DNA of 64,000 nucleotides. Source: Erpetoichthys calabaricus (lineage: Eukaryota > Chordata > Cladistia > Polypteriformes > Polypteridae). Each line of letters starts with the position of its first letter. Positions within the stretch are counted from its first letter, which is position 1. Below the pieces are notes generated by a model that had not been told where the DNA came from, did not search any database, and saw nothing but the letters and a program-made list of their open reading frames with translations. Shown here piece after piece: positions 1 through 10,879 of this stretch. The stretch lies in NCBI RefSeq assembly GCF_900747795.2, contig NC_041402.2:184556875-184620874 (forward strand), written 5' to 3'. The position numbers were made by a program, and so were the translations under genes.

Positions 1-489
1 GCTTGCAGGTCTGGCAGTGCTTGGCTCTCATTGGCTGCTGTTTATAGAGGACAGAATTAATTATTAATTAGAAGCCTTTATTGTCATTATACCATGTATA
101 ATGAAATTACAGAGCAGCTATAAAGTACTACATGTAAGCTATAAAGTTATACTACATATAAAACTGCTAAGTAAATACTAAAGTAACAATGCGGTATTAC
201 TAACAAGTAATATTACTGATCAAGCAGGTATTGCACAATGAATATGAAAACAATACAAAGAATACTAATAACGTAAAATGGGGGGAGAGGAGAGAGAAAA
301 GAGAGATGCTCAGTGCATGTTGAGATTCAATGTAGTAATGGCTCCTGACCCCGAGTCTGTTTGTCCTTGGTTTAATGGACCTGTAGTGCCTACCAGAGGG
401 CCACAGGTGAAAACCAGGATGTTGAGGGGTCCTTCAAATTGTTTTTTTTTTTGCCCTGTCAAGGTAGCAAGAAGTATACAAGTCTTGTA

Positions 490-640
490 GGGAGGTGGCT
501 ACAGTGTGACATTCTCTGTTACAAGTCCCAACCACTGACTCGTCGGGTGGCTCTCGGCAAGTCACTTAACCTGACAAGGAAATTGTACTCTTGGGATTGT
601 AAGCCACCACGGAGAACACCATCAGATAAAGATGAGTTTA
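490..640 (+). repeat. Old tRNA-SINE relic
   Basis: CAAGTCACTTAACCTGACAA and TTGTAAGCCACCACGGAGAA resemble the 3' part of common fish tRNA-SINEs. It is diverged and has no visible target duplication. Confidence 0.45.
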
Positions 641-1003
641 GTAAAGCACGTCCTACCTGCAGTAGGCAGTAGCCACAGCGTCGCTGTTTCAGCGCCTTTG
701 ACGTCTGAGGGATCATTTCCTGCTGCTCTTCACTCAACCCACATGTAAACTGGAAAGAAAGCGACATGGAAGGGAGTTTGTTTGTTTGTTTTTTTCCAGA
801 TAGTTCAACTAAGAGAAGACAGTTGTTTGTTTTCTTTATGTGTGGAGTTTGCTGTTCAAGGATTTAATCGTTACACATGAAAATGTAAAATTTGCCTAAG
901 CTGCCCTCACTCAGGATGTTTATACGAAATGTAATGATCTGCTTCATGAGGCAGAAGACTAGTTGTGTCAGATATTTGAAATATTAAAATGTCTGCTTCA
1001 ACT

Positions 1004-1219
1004 GGGCGGAGTGGTGGCTCTGAGGCTAAGGATCTGCGCTGGTATCCTGAAGGTTGCCGGTTCGAATCCTCGTCACTGCCAAAAAGAGATCCTACTCTGC
1101 TGGGCCCTTGAGCAAGACCCTCAACCTGTAATTGCTCCAGGGCTGACCCCAAGGGGTATGCGAAAACTAACAAATTCCTAATACAAGAAATTGTATAAGG
1201 TGAAATAAAGAACAAAAAA
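1004..1219 (+). mobile_element. tRNA-derived SINE, family B (copy 1)
   Basis: The copy opens with a pol III A-box-like region (GTGGTGGCTCTGAGGCTAAG) and a B box GGTTCGAATCC. The body follows with GGGCCCTTGAGCAAGACCCT, and the tail is A-rich. It is shorter than the copy at 17695 because a segment in the middle is missing. Confidence 0.8.
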
Positions 1220-1263
1220 TAAAAAAACTCCAATGTTTATAGTCTAAATGTTCTCAGTTGTAA

Positions 1264-1675
1264 TAGTACTAGGATGTTGTACCGTGTTAGCCATTATGGA
1301 TGTAGTGAGAAGTCAAGCAAAATGACCCCTTTTATTGGCTAACTAAAAAGATTTCAATATGCAGGCTTTTGAGGCAACTCAGGCCCCTTCTTCAGGCGAG
1401 ATGTGATACAGAAACTGGAGTTCCCTGAGTTTATATACACTCTAGGACAAGTAACAACATTGGTAAATCTTTAAGTGAGAAATCTTAAATGTAAAAAAAT
1501 TAAAAGACCTCTTCAGGCTAAGATTCATTTAACAAGAGAGAAGAACAATGTATGGTCAAGATCTTTGGATAAGATAACTGTCCAACACGTTGCCTGGAAA
1601 GTTTGCATATTGAAATTATTTTAGTTAGCCAATAAAAGGGGTCATTTTGCTTGACTTTTTTCACTACAATCAATT
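1264..1675 (-). mobile_element. Repeat with inverted ends, possibly Penelope-like (copy 1)
   Basis: About 40 bp at the left (around AAGCAAAATGACCCCTTTTA, 1310-1350) recur inverted at 1618-1660. A second family member lies at 49385-49525. The end sequence carries a CTGAAGA...CGAAA-like arrangement in the other copy, which recalls the hammerhead motifs of Penelope-like elements. The class assignment is tentative. Confidence 0.5.
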
Positions 1676-1679
1676 GTAA

Positions 1680-2222
1680 TAGAAATTTGTCATTCTTTTT
1701 ATGACTCAGGCGCCGCCGCGAGTGGCAGCTATTCCAGCAGCTCCATGTATTATTTTTCTACCTTTTTCTCTGCTTCACTGTTAACTCCTTTTTTTTTTTG
1801 TGAATTTCCCCTTGGGATTAATAAAGTAGGCGGCACGGTGGCGCAGTGGGTAGCGCTGCTGCCTCGCAGTAAGGAGACCTGGGTTCGCTTCCCGGGTCCT
1901 CCCTGCATTGAGTTTGCATGTTCTCCCCGTGTCTGCGTGGGTTTCCTCCGGGCGCTCCGGTTTCCTCTCACAGTCCAAAAGACATGCTGGTTAGATGGAT
2001 TGGTGATTCTAAATTGGCCCTAGTGTGTGCTTGGTGTGTTTGTGTGTGTGTGTGTGTGTCCTGCGGTGGGTTGGCACCCTGCCCGGGATTGGTTCCTGCC
2101 TTGTGCCCTGTGTTGGCTGGGATTGGCTCCAGCAGACTCCCATGACCCTGTGTTCGGATTCAGCGGGTTGGAAAATGGATGGATGGATGGATTAATAAAG
2201 TATCTATCTATCTATCTATTCT
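1680..2222 (+). mobile_element. CR1/L2-type LINE 3' end, split by a SINE
   Basis: TGTGAATTTCCCCTTGGGAT at 1799-1818 and the (TATC)n tail at 2203-2222 are the two halves of a LINE 3' terminus. The same terminus occurs at 57716 (+) and, inverted, at 45500-45545. Confidence 0.75.
1829..2190 (+). mobile_element. tRNA-derived SINE, family A, full length, inserted in a LINE tail
   Basis: The head has an A box (TGGCGCAGTGGGTAGCG) and a B box (GGTTCGCTTCC), followed by the conserved central domain and a GGATGGATGG tail. The perfect target duplication ATTAATAAAGTA (1817-1828 and 2191-2202) shows it landed in the 3' end of an L2-type LINE, whose TATC tail resumes after it. Confidence 0.95.
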
Positions 2223-3097
2223 TTACCCTCTGAGAGAGGTCCATATTGGGCTAGAAAAGGAAAAAATAACATCTGTCATCACTGATCTTGAAATTGTCTA
2301 AAATGACAGCCGACATGCTTATGTTTGAAATTTATTTGTAATCTTCTGGGAGTGGCTCAAGTGAGGGCTATGGCCACTGGGAAAGAATCGGATATCAAAA
2401 ATATTTCATAAATATTTCAAATATCAGAAATAATTATCACCAACCTCAAAAGAGCTGACATCGACACTCCACAGCCCTTACTGATCCCCATTTTTTCGAA
2501 ATTCTGTGAAAAGTAGTAACTTTGACTCCTCATATTCCATTAGGAGGTGGACCACTGGAGTTAGTTGATGTGGCAGGCGCCACTATTTAGTTTTTTTCAT
2601 CGTTTTTGCTGAAAACGCCTACTTGTTTTACTCCTTATATAATAAGGGTGTAAATTCCTGCACAAAAATTGGCCTATAAAAAGGGTTTTTCGGGTCTGGA
2701 AGGCCAAAAATAAAGAGGGGAACCCCCAAAAAGCTTGACGTTTTGTATAAACAGACATCAAGAGGAGTCAAACAGTATATCATATGCGGGACTTTTCTCG
2801 TATGGGTGAGCCAGAAAATGCTGGACAAAAATGAAAATGATTTGAAAGTATTCAGAACTAATTCTTTTAAACAAAGCAGAGACAAGCCCAGCTAAAAACT
2901 TACACAGAAATTCTAAAAACATTGACCGCATTCGAAAACTGATTCTTTGCTAACTGGTACTAGTAGTGTGATTGTAGATTTTTCCCTAAAATCTTTATAT
3001 AAGAAAAATTCTACACTTCTGGTAATTTATTCTCTCTGATATTTCTTATTAAAAAGACATGTGGTTGTGGGAAGAAAGGGATTTATAAAGCGGGTTT

Positions 3098-3850
3098 TTA
3101 GAACATTAGAACAATCCAGACAAGAAGAGGCCATTCAGCCCAACAAAGCTCGCCAGTCCACTTATTTCTTCCAAAAAAACGTCGAGTTTTGAAAGTCCCT
3201 AAAGTCTTACTGCCCACCACACTACTTGGTCTCTTATTCCAAGTGTCTATCATTCTTTGTGTGAAGAAAAACTTCCTAATGTTTGTGTGAAATTTAAATA
3301 TAACAAATTTCCAACTGTGTCCCCGTGTTCTTGATGAACTCATTTTAATGTCGCCATCTCGATCCACTGGACTTATTCCCTTCATCATTTTAAACACTTC
3401 AGTCAGGTCTCCTCTTCATCTCCTTTAATGGCTCAGCTCTTTTAATCTTTCCTCATAAGTCGCCCCCTGTAGCCCTGGAGTCAGCCTAGTCGCTCTTCTC
3501 TGGACCCCCTCTAGTGCTGCTATGTCCTTAATGTGGTCTGGAGACCAAAACTACACACATGACTACAGATGAGGCCACACCAGTGTGTTATAAAGACTTG
3601 AGCAGAACCTCCTGTGACTTGTACTCCACACATCAAGGTGCTATATAACCTGACATTCTGTTTGTCTTCTTAATGGCTTCTCAACACTGTCGGGTAGTCG
3701 ATAGCTTAGAGTCCACTGTGACTCCTAAATCCTTCTCATAAGGTGGACTCTTGATTTTCCGACCGCCCATTGTGTATTCAATCCTCACATAACAGTTTGT
3801 GGGGGTCTTTATAGGGGCTGTCCACCCTGATTTAGTGAAGTTCAGTTCTG
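3098..3850 (-). mobile_element. CR1/L2-group LINE fragment (reverse transcriptase C-terminus)
   Basis: On the minus strand the conceptual translation shows [19 protein letters not shown], then VFKMMKGISPVDRD and FFTQRMIDTWNKRPSSVV, the usual order at the end of CR1/L2-type RT proteins. Several stops and frame changes interrupt it. It is 5' truncated. Confidence 0.82.
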
Positions 3851-4324
3851 TGTGTAACGGACGTCTGTCATCAGTTGAGACGAAGTCTTAAGAAAAGAAC
3901 ATGGAAGGCAGAATGGCCAGTGGGGACTGGGTGGTCTTCTGGACTGGATCCCCTAAAGATTTTCATAGGACTGTCATTTAGATACTTCAAAATATTATAT
4001 TTTTAAGGACTCTATTTCTTTTAATTAGACATCTCTCATGTAAGTGTGCATTATTTATATGTTGTATACCATTTATGGATTATTTTTCTCATCTAATTTT
4101 AATTTGTTTTGCTTTGCATGTAACTATATCTTTGACATAAAATAAGTCGTTTTCCAGTGTTTTCAACATTGCCCTCTGACCCCCACTCACCAAATCCATT
4201 GACGTCAGCGCCAGTAACGTTAGCTGGATGTTTGATAACTTGGAGTTTTTGAAATGTGGCCAGAACTTCAGCTGTGGTATCATAGCTGGTGTGTAAATAT
4301 TACCAGTAATAGGGGCAACACTAG

Positions 4325-4638
4325 GGTGGCACGGTGGCGCAGTGGGTAGCGCTGCTGCTTTGCAGTACAGAGACTTGGGTTCGCTTCCCAGGTCCTCCCT
4401 GCGTGGAGTCTGCATGTTCTCCCCGTGTCTGCGTGGGTTTCCTCCCACAGTCCAAAGACATGCAGGTGAGGTGTATTGGCGATCCTAAATTGTCCCTAGT
4501 GTGTGTGCCCTGCGGTGGGCTGGCGTTCTGCCCAGAGTTTGTTTCCTGCCTTGTGCCCTGTGTTGGCTGGGATTGGCTCCAGCAGACCCCTGTGACCCTG
4601 TAGATAGGATATAGCAGGTTGGATAAAGGATGGATGGG
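4325..4638 (+). mobile_element. tRNA-derived SINE, family A
   Basis: This near-complete copy has an A box, a B box and a GGATGG tail. Diverged target duplications (CAACACTAG and CATCACTAAG) suggest it is older than its relatives. It sits within 40 bp of zdhhc12 exon 2. Confidence 0.9.
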
Positions 4639-4671
4639 ACATCACTAAGGTGTTTCTTCTCTCTTACTTAC

Positions 4672-4808
4672 CTTCATTTCGTTATCGGAGAGGATGAACC
4701 CAGGATCCATCAAGGACACTGCAAAATACAGCAAGACAGAGGCGAGCACCAGCAGGACGAAGAGCACAGGCTGCAGCAGCTCGCCGTTCTCTTCCTGTTT
4801 CCGCAAAT
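4672..4808 (-). CDS. zdhhc12: zdhhc12 exon 2
   Basis: This exon encodes residues 33-78. It starts after the acceptor TTTGCAG and ends at the donor GTAAGT. It holds the second membrane segment and the family block AVSLMDPG. In vertebrate orthologues the DHHC domain begins in the following exon, which lies outside this window. Confidence 0.92.
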
Positions 4809-7123
4809 CTGCAAACATAAATGTGACGCAAAAAAAAAGAAAAAGTTACTTCTGTCCAAAGTCACCATGATGACAGTCTGACTGTCTCCAATGTCCAGAC
4901 TAATAACAAGAGTTGTATGAGGGCTTAGTTCATTAAAGGCGAGAGAAGTGACCAAGAAATGCAAACAGAACATTTGGGAGGACATCACCAAGAACGTGAA
5001 TGCTATAGGGGCTGGTCAGAAAAGGACCACAAAACAAGTCATATTAAGATGGAAGAACCTTAAAGTCAAGGCAACAAAGGACCTTGCTGAAGCCAAAAAC
5101 CCCACAACGGGTAACAAGCCTTTCAAGAGGGGTGAGAATACGGACATTGTCCTTGACATTATTGGTGGTGACAAATCAGAAGCTCTGCATGGACTCGATG
5201 GTGAGCCCACAGTTACAGAGGAAGGTGGGCCTGGTCCTCCTAATGAAGAGGAAATATTTGTCCTCAATCTCAGTCAAGTGGTTGAGGAAGAAGGTGGATC
5301 CTCACAGATAGAGCCAGCTGTTGTCACAGAACCTTAAAAAAAAAAAAGCGTAAGCATTCTCCAAACCTGGATGGTGACGCATATGAGGTGCTTCTTACAA
5401 GAGAAAGTGAAAGAGTAGAAGTGCAGATTCTTCTGGCAAAGGAACAACTCCTCCTTACCCAACTACAACAAACTAAAGTCAGAATGGAAATCCAACTCCT
5501 AAAAGCAGAATTTGAAAGAGCTGGTCTCTGTACCCATGAGGAACTGTAAATGTCCCTTATTTTGTTGACTATTGGACTTTTTTGTTTTACAATTATATAA
5601 AAGTAACCACAGTGCATATGTGAGGAAATATTTTATTCTTTCAGTCATTCATTCATTTATTCTTGTGAGATTGAAATGGAATCTTGCTGTTTATAAATGA
5701 AATGGAAAAATTTGTTTATTGTGGGGGCGGCACGGTGGCGCAGTGGGTAGCGCTGCTGCCTCACAGTTGGGAGACCTGGGGACCTGTGGTTTGCTTCCCG
5801 GGTCCTCCCTGCGTGGAGTTTGCATGTTCTCCCCGTGTCTGCGTGGGTTTCCTCCCACAGTCCAAAGACATGCAGGTTAGGTGGACTGGCGATTCTAAAT
5901 TGTCCCTAGTGTGTGCTTGGTGTGTGTCCTGCTGTGGGTTGACACCCTGCCTGGGATTGGTTCCTGCCTTGTGCCCTGTGTTGGCTGGGATTGGCTCCAG
6001 CAGACCCCCCGTGACCCTGTAGTTAGGATTCAGCGGGTTGGAAACTGAATGGATGGATGTTTATTGTGTTGTTTTCTGTTTCTTCTAAGTAACACACATG
6101 ATGGCTATTTGGCTACTGGTATTTTTGGTCCGCCTGTTGTTCTTTACATAGCCAGTAGGCTACACTGTGGGTTCCATTTAAAGCACTAGTAAACCAGATT
6201 TGGTAATCCTGAATATTCTGTATCTGGATAACAGTGATCCAATCTAGTGTTGCTTTGAAAAACCAGCATGAAAGCAAAATGAATTACCAGATCCTGAATA
6301 GCACAAGGGATTTCAAAATCCAGATCATTTTTATCCCGATTAAATAGTTTGAACAACTGGGCCCAGGTGTTAACATTCTGAAAGTGAAATGTCGGACTTT
6401 TACATTTTGAGGGGAAGGACGTGAACACTGACTGAAGGATGATGAAGTTGTAGCCAGTGAAAGCAAAGTAGCAGAAAACAGACAAAACGGTGGCGGAGTT
6501 TTAAAGGGTTAGTGTGTCATTAAACATCTGTTTGTGAAACTTCAAGGTGTACAAAGTAGCAGCGCTGGTGTTCCCGACCCCGAAAGAAATGGGGACGATT
6601 AATGAGTCTCCAATACAACAGAAAATGAACAAACTGTCAGACAGAGGTAGTGGAGATGACCGATGGGCCAACGTTTAAAATAACATCAAGATTTGCTTTC
6701 TAACCTTAACCCCTTACCCAAATGCGCTACAAGACGCAGTCAGCTCGGCACAACTAAAACGGCAACACGTTGCCTCGACACATTTGATCTTTTCTTTCGA
6801 GGCCCTTATTGTTTTACTCCTTCCGTGGCTCTGTACATCATTTATAACCGAATTTATCCTCAATTTTAGGAATGCCGACGCGGATTGGCCGTTCAGTCTC
6901 TTTTATCACATCCTCGTTCGCCCACTCTAGTTCAGATAATGCAAGCCATTGTCATTTACACCTTAGACTGTTTAAGCCACTAATTTATCGCTCATAACTT
7001 TCCGTAACCCGACAGGTGAGGCTTACCTGTGTCGTGCAAGAAGAGAACCAGGGCGACTGACCAGGTGAGCACCGTATGCGCCGTGCGCACCAGGAAGCCG
7101 GAAGCGAACACATTCTTGAACAT
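4672..7123 (-). CDS. zdhhc12: zdhhc12 palmitoyltransferase, 5' part (exons 1-2; rest off the left edge)
   Basis: This gene encodes a DHHC-family protein S-acyltransferase, a Golgi/ER membrane enzyme that transfers palmitate to cysteines. Two exons are visible: 7027-7123 (ATG at 7123-7121) and 4672-4808. Both have GT donors and AG acceptors, and they join in phase to give 78 residues. The reading contains [19 protein letters not shown] and AVSLMDPG, which match the N-terminus of vertebrate ZDHHC12 almost word for word, and it forms two hydrophobic segments (about residues 10-30 and 45-68). The cysteine-rich DHHC domain is not in the window. I found no further exon in 1-4671, so the gene must continue leftwards. 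A Harbinger-like relic and a SINE lie in intron 1, and another SINE starts 33 bp past the exon 2 donor. The family assignment rests on remembered sequence, not a search. Confidence 0.93.
4880..5550 (+). pseudogene. Harbinger-associated Myb/SANT-like ORF, broken
   Basis: 4948-5335 encodes [14 protein letters not shown] and [19 protein letters not shown], which resemble the trihelix/SANT domain of Harbinger accessory proteins and NAIF1-like proteins, followed by an acidic linker. The frame shifts at an A-run (5337-5347), after which the C-terminal coiled coil ([16 protein letters not shown]) is still readable to 5547. Upstream a stop interrupts the start of the domain. It lies antisense in zdhhc12 intron 1. 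No terminal repeats were found. Confidence 0.65.
5724..6058 (+). mobile_element. tRNA-derived SINE, family A
   Basis: This copy lies in zdhhc12 intron 1. The target duplication is GTTTATTGTG (5714-5723 and 6059-6068). A small internal duplication follows the A box (GACCTGGGGACCTG). Confidence 0.93.
7027..7123 (-). CDS. zdhhc12: zdhhc12 exon 1
   Basis: This exon encodes residues 1-32 plus one base, from the ATG at 7123 to the donor GTAAGC after 7027. It contains the first membrane segment and ends in LFLHDT, a block conserved in ZDHHC12. No other ATG fits upstream. Confidence 0.92.
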
Positions 7124-7480
7124 TGTAGCATATTAAACCGGAGGGATTTAAAAAGAAAAAATAAACAATTTAAAGTAAAAAAAACAACGGCGAGAAAACA
7201 GAGACGACTTCTGTCCAACTCCTGCCTTGGATAAGGTATTTGTGTAACGGGGGTGCGGTCGTCCTATCAGCGGGAGCTGCCGTTTTTCTTTCTTAGTTTC
7301 TCTATATCGAAGCTGTTTTATTTTATTTGTGTCTTTTTTTTTTAGCTCGCGAATTCTTGGAGCCGTTTGTTTACATCGACCTGCCGCCGTCTCACGGAAG
7401 ACATCGCCGACCGCCGGCTGAAGAAACGCGCCTTCGATTGGTTGTGGTGGATACGGAAGCCGAAACGGCGTCGGGATAGG
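7124..7480 (-). promoter_or_regulatory. Probable zdhhc12 promoter and 5' UTR
   Basis: This is the sequence just upstream of the zdhhc12 start. The distal part (7370-7480) is CpG-rich compared with its surroundings and carries an ATTGG (inverted CCAAT) at about 7437. No TATA box is obvious. The promoter role is inferred from position and composition only. Confidence 0.4.
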
Positions 7481-7769
7481 TGAACGACATACCGTATTAC
7501 ACGTATTAGGAGCGCCCAAACAAATTGGCACGCAAACCATATAAAGGACAGCGTGGAACTATGCAAAACACAACTAATTAAACAAATAAAAGTACTGCGA
7601 TATGTGACAATAAATAACAACATGAAATGGGTGTATACATTATTATTGCTGCTGATGTCTTTATTCCTGGAGACGTACAACATTTGACATACAACTGGTT
7701 GTTTTTGATTTGATATACTTTATTAACCATTCAAAAGAAAATTGTCTTTCCGCTTGTCCTTTTGGAGGG

Positions 7770-7915
7770 GTTTCTTTTGCTTTTCCAACTGGAGCCCAGG
7801 CGGGTGAAGTGACTTGCTCAGGGTCACACAGTGTCAACCAGTGGAATCGGAACACTAAATGGTAGAGTTGGAAGACCAAAGTTCAAAGTCTCAACCACTA
7901 TGCCACACATTGCCT
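7770..7915 (-). repeat. Old MIR/CORE-like SINE relic
   Basis: GTGACTTGCTCAGGGTCACA followed by GTCTCAACCACTATGCC is the typical reverse-oriented vertebrate SINE pattern. It lies between zdhhc12 and uap1l1. Confidence 0.5.
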
Positions 7916-8422
7916 GCCTATGTGTCACAAAATGAAATGTGTCATGACATGTATTTTGTTGTTCATTTCTTTATGTATTTATTTCTGTGATAGTAAAATA
8001 AGACTTGAAATGAAAACTGTCCCTTTCACTTGTCAAAGATGAGAGGGCGGGCTCTAGCAAGTCCTATGTTTTGATTGGTGAATTGTCTGCAGAGTGGATG
8101 CATGTGCTGCGCTTGATTTGGGGACGCTGTGGCTCATGCACATGTGCAAAGTTCTGACTGCGTCTGTCGGACACTGTGCAAGAAAGCGTCTCAGCATTCC
8201 TGTGTGAAGTTGCGACTTTAATTCAAGAAACTCAAAATTCATCCTCAGGAGTCAGCATCTCAAATGTCTACTGGAAATGCGGTGCTTGAACGTTTACACC
8301 CACTCCACTGACAGTTTAGTAATCAGAAGACAGGACTCATAAACCCATACCCAAGTGTGATAAGCGAAAATGTCAGTATTCATTTGACTGTATATTCCAG
8401 TGTCACTGACATAAATAAGAGA
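7916..8422. other. Intergenic, nothing recognised
   Basis: This stretch between a SINE relic and a Helitron contains only short unsupported reading frames. Confidence 0.6.
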
Positions 8423-8905
8423 TCCACCTTAATAAAAGGACAAGTGTCTGAGTGTGCATCTGCTTTGCTCTGCCATTCTAAGAGACTGCACATCACAAAC
8501 ATTTGTTGTAATAAAATGCATTCTATTTGTCATTTCAACAGATGGAACATCCCAAATATTAATACTGCATCTACAAATCCAATTACAAATGGCATATAAC
8601 AAAGACACATAATTTGGTATGCACCATCTTTTGGAATAACAAATGCAAACATTTTTGAAAACAAAATGAACTGCATTTGTTACTCCAACAGATGGCGCAT
8701 CACAAACATTTTTAGTAATAAAATGCATTGCATTTATCATTCTGCCAGATGGAGCATCACAACCATCAATACTGCTTTCACAAATCCCATAGCAAATAGC
8801 ATATAACAGAGACATAGGCATTGACTGATGCACTGCAAACATTAATGCTGAGGTCTACGTCGATAATTTAGATTTCAGCTCATCTTAAACGGGTAGCACA
8901 GCCTG
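8423..8905 (+). mobile_element. Non-autonomous Helitron, family TCCAYC (copy 1)
   Basis: The 5' end A|TCCACCTTAATAAAAGGACA is shared by copies at 43140 (-) and 56242 (+). The 3' end at about 8905 (GGGTAGCACAGCCTGT) corresponds to GGGTAGCACACCTAG|T of the minus-strand copy. No ORF is present. Within it a unit of about 90 bp (AACAGATGGMRCATCMCAAA) recurs several times. Confidence 0.75.
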
Positions 8906-8998
8906 TAATTAAACAAATGCATAAAGAAATAAGCAACAAAAATATATTTTGTGACACAATTACTTGTGCTCACATTTCATATTATTATGTATTTACTG

Positions 8999-9324
8999 GG
9001 GTGGCGCAGTGATAGTGCTGCTGCCTCGCAGTGGAGACCTGGGTTTGCTTCCCGGGTCCTCCCTGCATGGAGTCTGCATATTCTCCCCGTGTCTGCGTGG
9101 GTTTCCTCCCACAGTCCAAAGACATGCAGGTTAGGTGGATTGGCGATTCTAAATTGGCCCAAGTGTGTGCTTGGTGTGTGGGTGTGTTTGTGTGTGTCCT
9201 GTGGTGGGTTGGCACCCTGCCCGGGATTGGTTCCTGCCTTGTGCCCTGTGTTGGCTGGGATTGGCTCCAGCAGACCCCCGTGACCCTGTGTTTGGATTCA
9301 GCGGGTTGAAAAATGGATGGATGG
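8999..9324 (+). mobile_element. tRNA-derived SINE, family A
   Basis: The target duplication is ATGTATTTACTG (8987-8998 and 9325-9336), perfect. The first bases of the head are missing. Confidence 0.93.
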
Positions 9325-9779
9325 ATGTATTTACTGTGAATTTGCTTAGGACTTTATTTGCACATTTCTTTATTTATTTACTTATTTAATTTTGTCCAAA
9401 ATATTCCTCCATAGGGTTAACTCAAATAGTTTTAATGTCACGCATTTCAGAGACCCTCCATTGATTATTGTAGATAGCGGAGTTACTTACTGTGGATATT
9501 TTTTCTGAATTACCACAAGATGCTTGTTGCTGTCTTCCATGTTTTTTATATTATCGGTGTTGAGGATAATTATTTTTGTGTCCATAGCACAGTACAATTC
9601 TTCCTTACATTAATTATGAATTAGAATAACACAACACAACAAGATTTTTCAAATGTTTTGCTTCCTAAAAAATGTTTGGTGATTGTATGATAGACAAGTT
9701 CAAGTTGAACATAAATCTAATTTCAGATTCGCTGTCTCTCAGAGGAATTTGAAGAAACATGAAATGAACTTTTACTGAA

Positions 9780-10140
9780 TTGTGTGTGTTTAACCACGTA
9801 ATAACGCTGGCACACTGCGTTGGTTCAAACGGAGATCAAAATGTTTTGCCGTTGATTGCTGCTTGTGCTCCGCGGCTGCTGCTCCTCGTCTCAGGGTCCC
9901 AACAACAGGCGGCCTGCACTGATGGAGTCCACTTGCCCTGGTGCTGCTTTTCCACCGTTGCTATGACCTGATGAAACCTTTCATCGTGTTCATCAGTGAC
10001 TGCACCAAGAAAAAGTCCAAGAGTGAATGCACAACATGAATTTCTAGCGACAAGACTGTCGACAATCTGGATGTAGTTTGGTGTGCCGTAGTCGCTAAGA
10101 AAATTCTCAACAACATTCCCGAATGCCTACCACACAATTC
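9780..10140 (-). pseudogene. Fragment of a transposon-like ORF (SDEHGERFHQ-type protein)
   Basis: On the minus strand VTDEHDERFHQVIATVEKQ and QGKWTPSVQAACCWD follow AFGNVVENFLSDYGTPNY. This order recalls a repetitive protein family seen in many animal genomes with a (S/T)DEHGERFHQ block. I do not know its class. Neither end is preserved. Confidence 0.5.
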
Positions 10141-10879
10141 CCTCCTATTTTAGACAAAAAAAATATTTTTGTTAAATATAGTTTTTATTTTTCATTCTTT
10201 CATATTCTCTTTTTTAAGGTGCCCAATTATTTTTCTCTCTCCAAATTTAATTTTCAATAATATGTTGCATTAAAGAATGAAAATTTAAACACAAATCTTA
10301 TTGGAAAAAGTACTTAAGGTATTGCAAAATACCCACTCATAGTACTCCTGATTCTAATGTGGAAAAAGCAGATCAGACATCGAGGGCAAAGAATGACGGC
10401 TGGCACCAATTCATTTCCAGTATGTTGCAACAAACAATGGCCAGAGGAAACTTTTACAAGAAATTCTACGGTTGTTAAATCAATAAACGTACGCAAAATC
10501 AATCATGAACAGAAAATGAAGACCTTCTCTCTCAATTCTCATCAACGTTCAAAGAAAGGCCAGCATTTTTCAAGAACACAGAACACTCATAATTGTGCAT
10601 GGCATTTATTCAGTAAGCACTTTATTTATGTATTAGGTACTCAAGCCCATCCATTTGAGTGTTAAGATGGCATATTAAAGCTTCGTTGAATGGGGTGGTC
10701 CAATGTGAGGAAAAGCAGTAGGAGCCCAGAGAGGTAAATTTCATCAAAATCACAGTGAAAGGAAAACAAGCCAACAAACCCACAATGCACTGCTGTATTT
10801 CTGTGTGTTCTTTGACAACGGATTTTAAAGCTGTGCTTAACTTCACAATCTTTATGTCAACAAATTGTATGCATAGGTT

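Noticed and set aside
1840-1900. Possible tRNA genes at each SINE head
   Set aside because: A and B boxes are present but there is no acceptor stem or anticodon arm that folds. They are pol III promoters of SINEs.
1745-2233. Several open frames in and around the family A SINEs, repeated at each copy
   Set aside because: They recur with the SINE (peptides such as [16 protein letters not shown]) and reflect its low stop density, not a gene.
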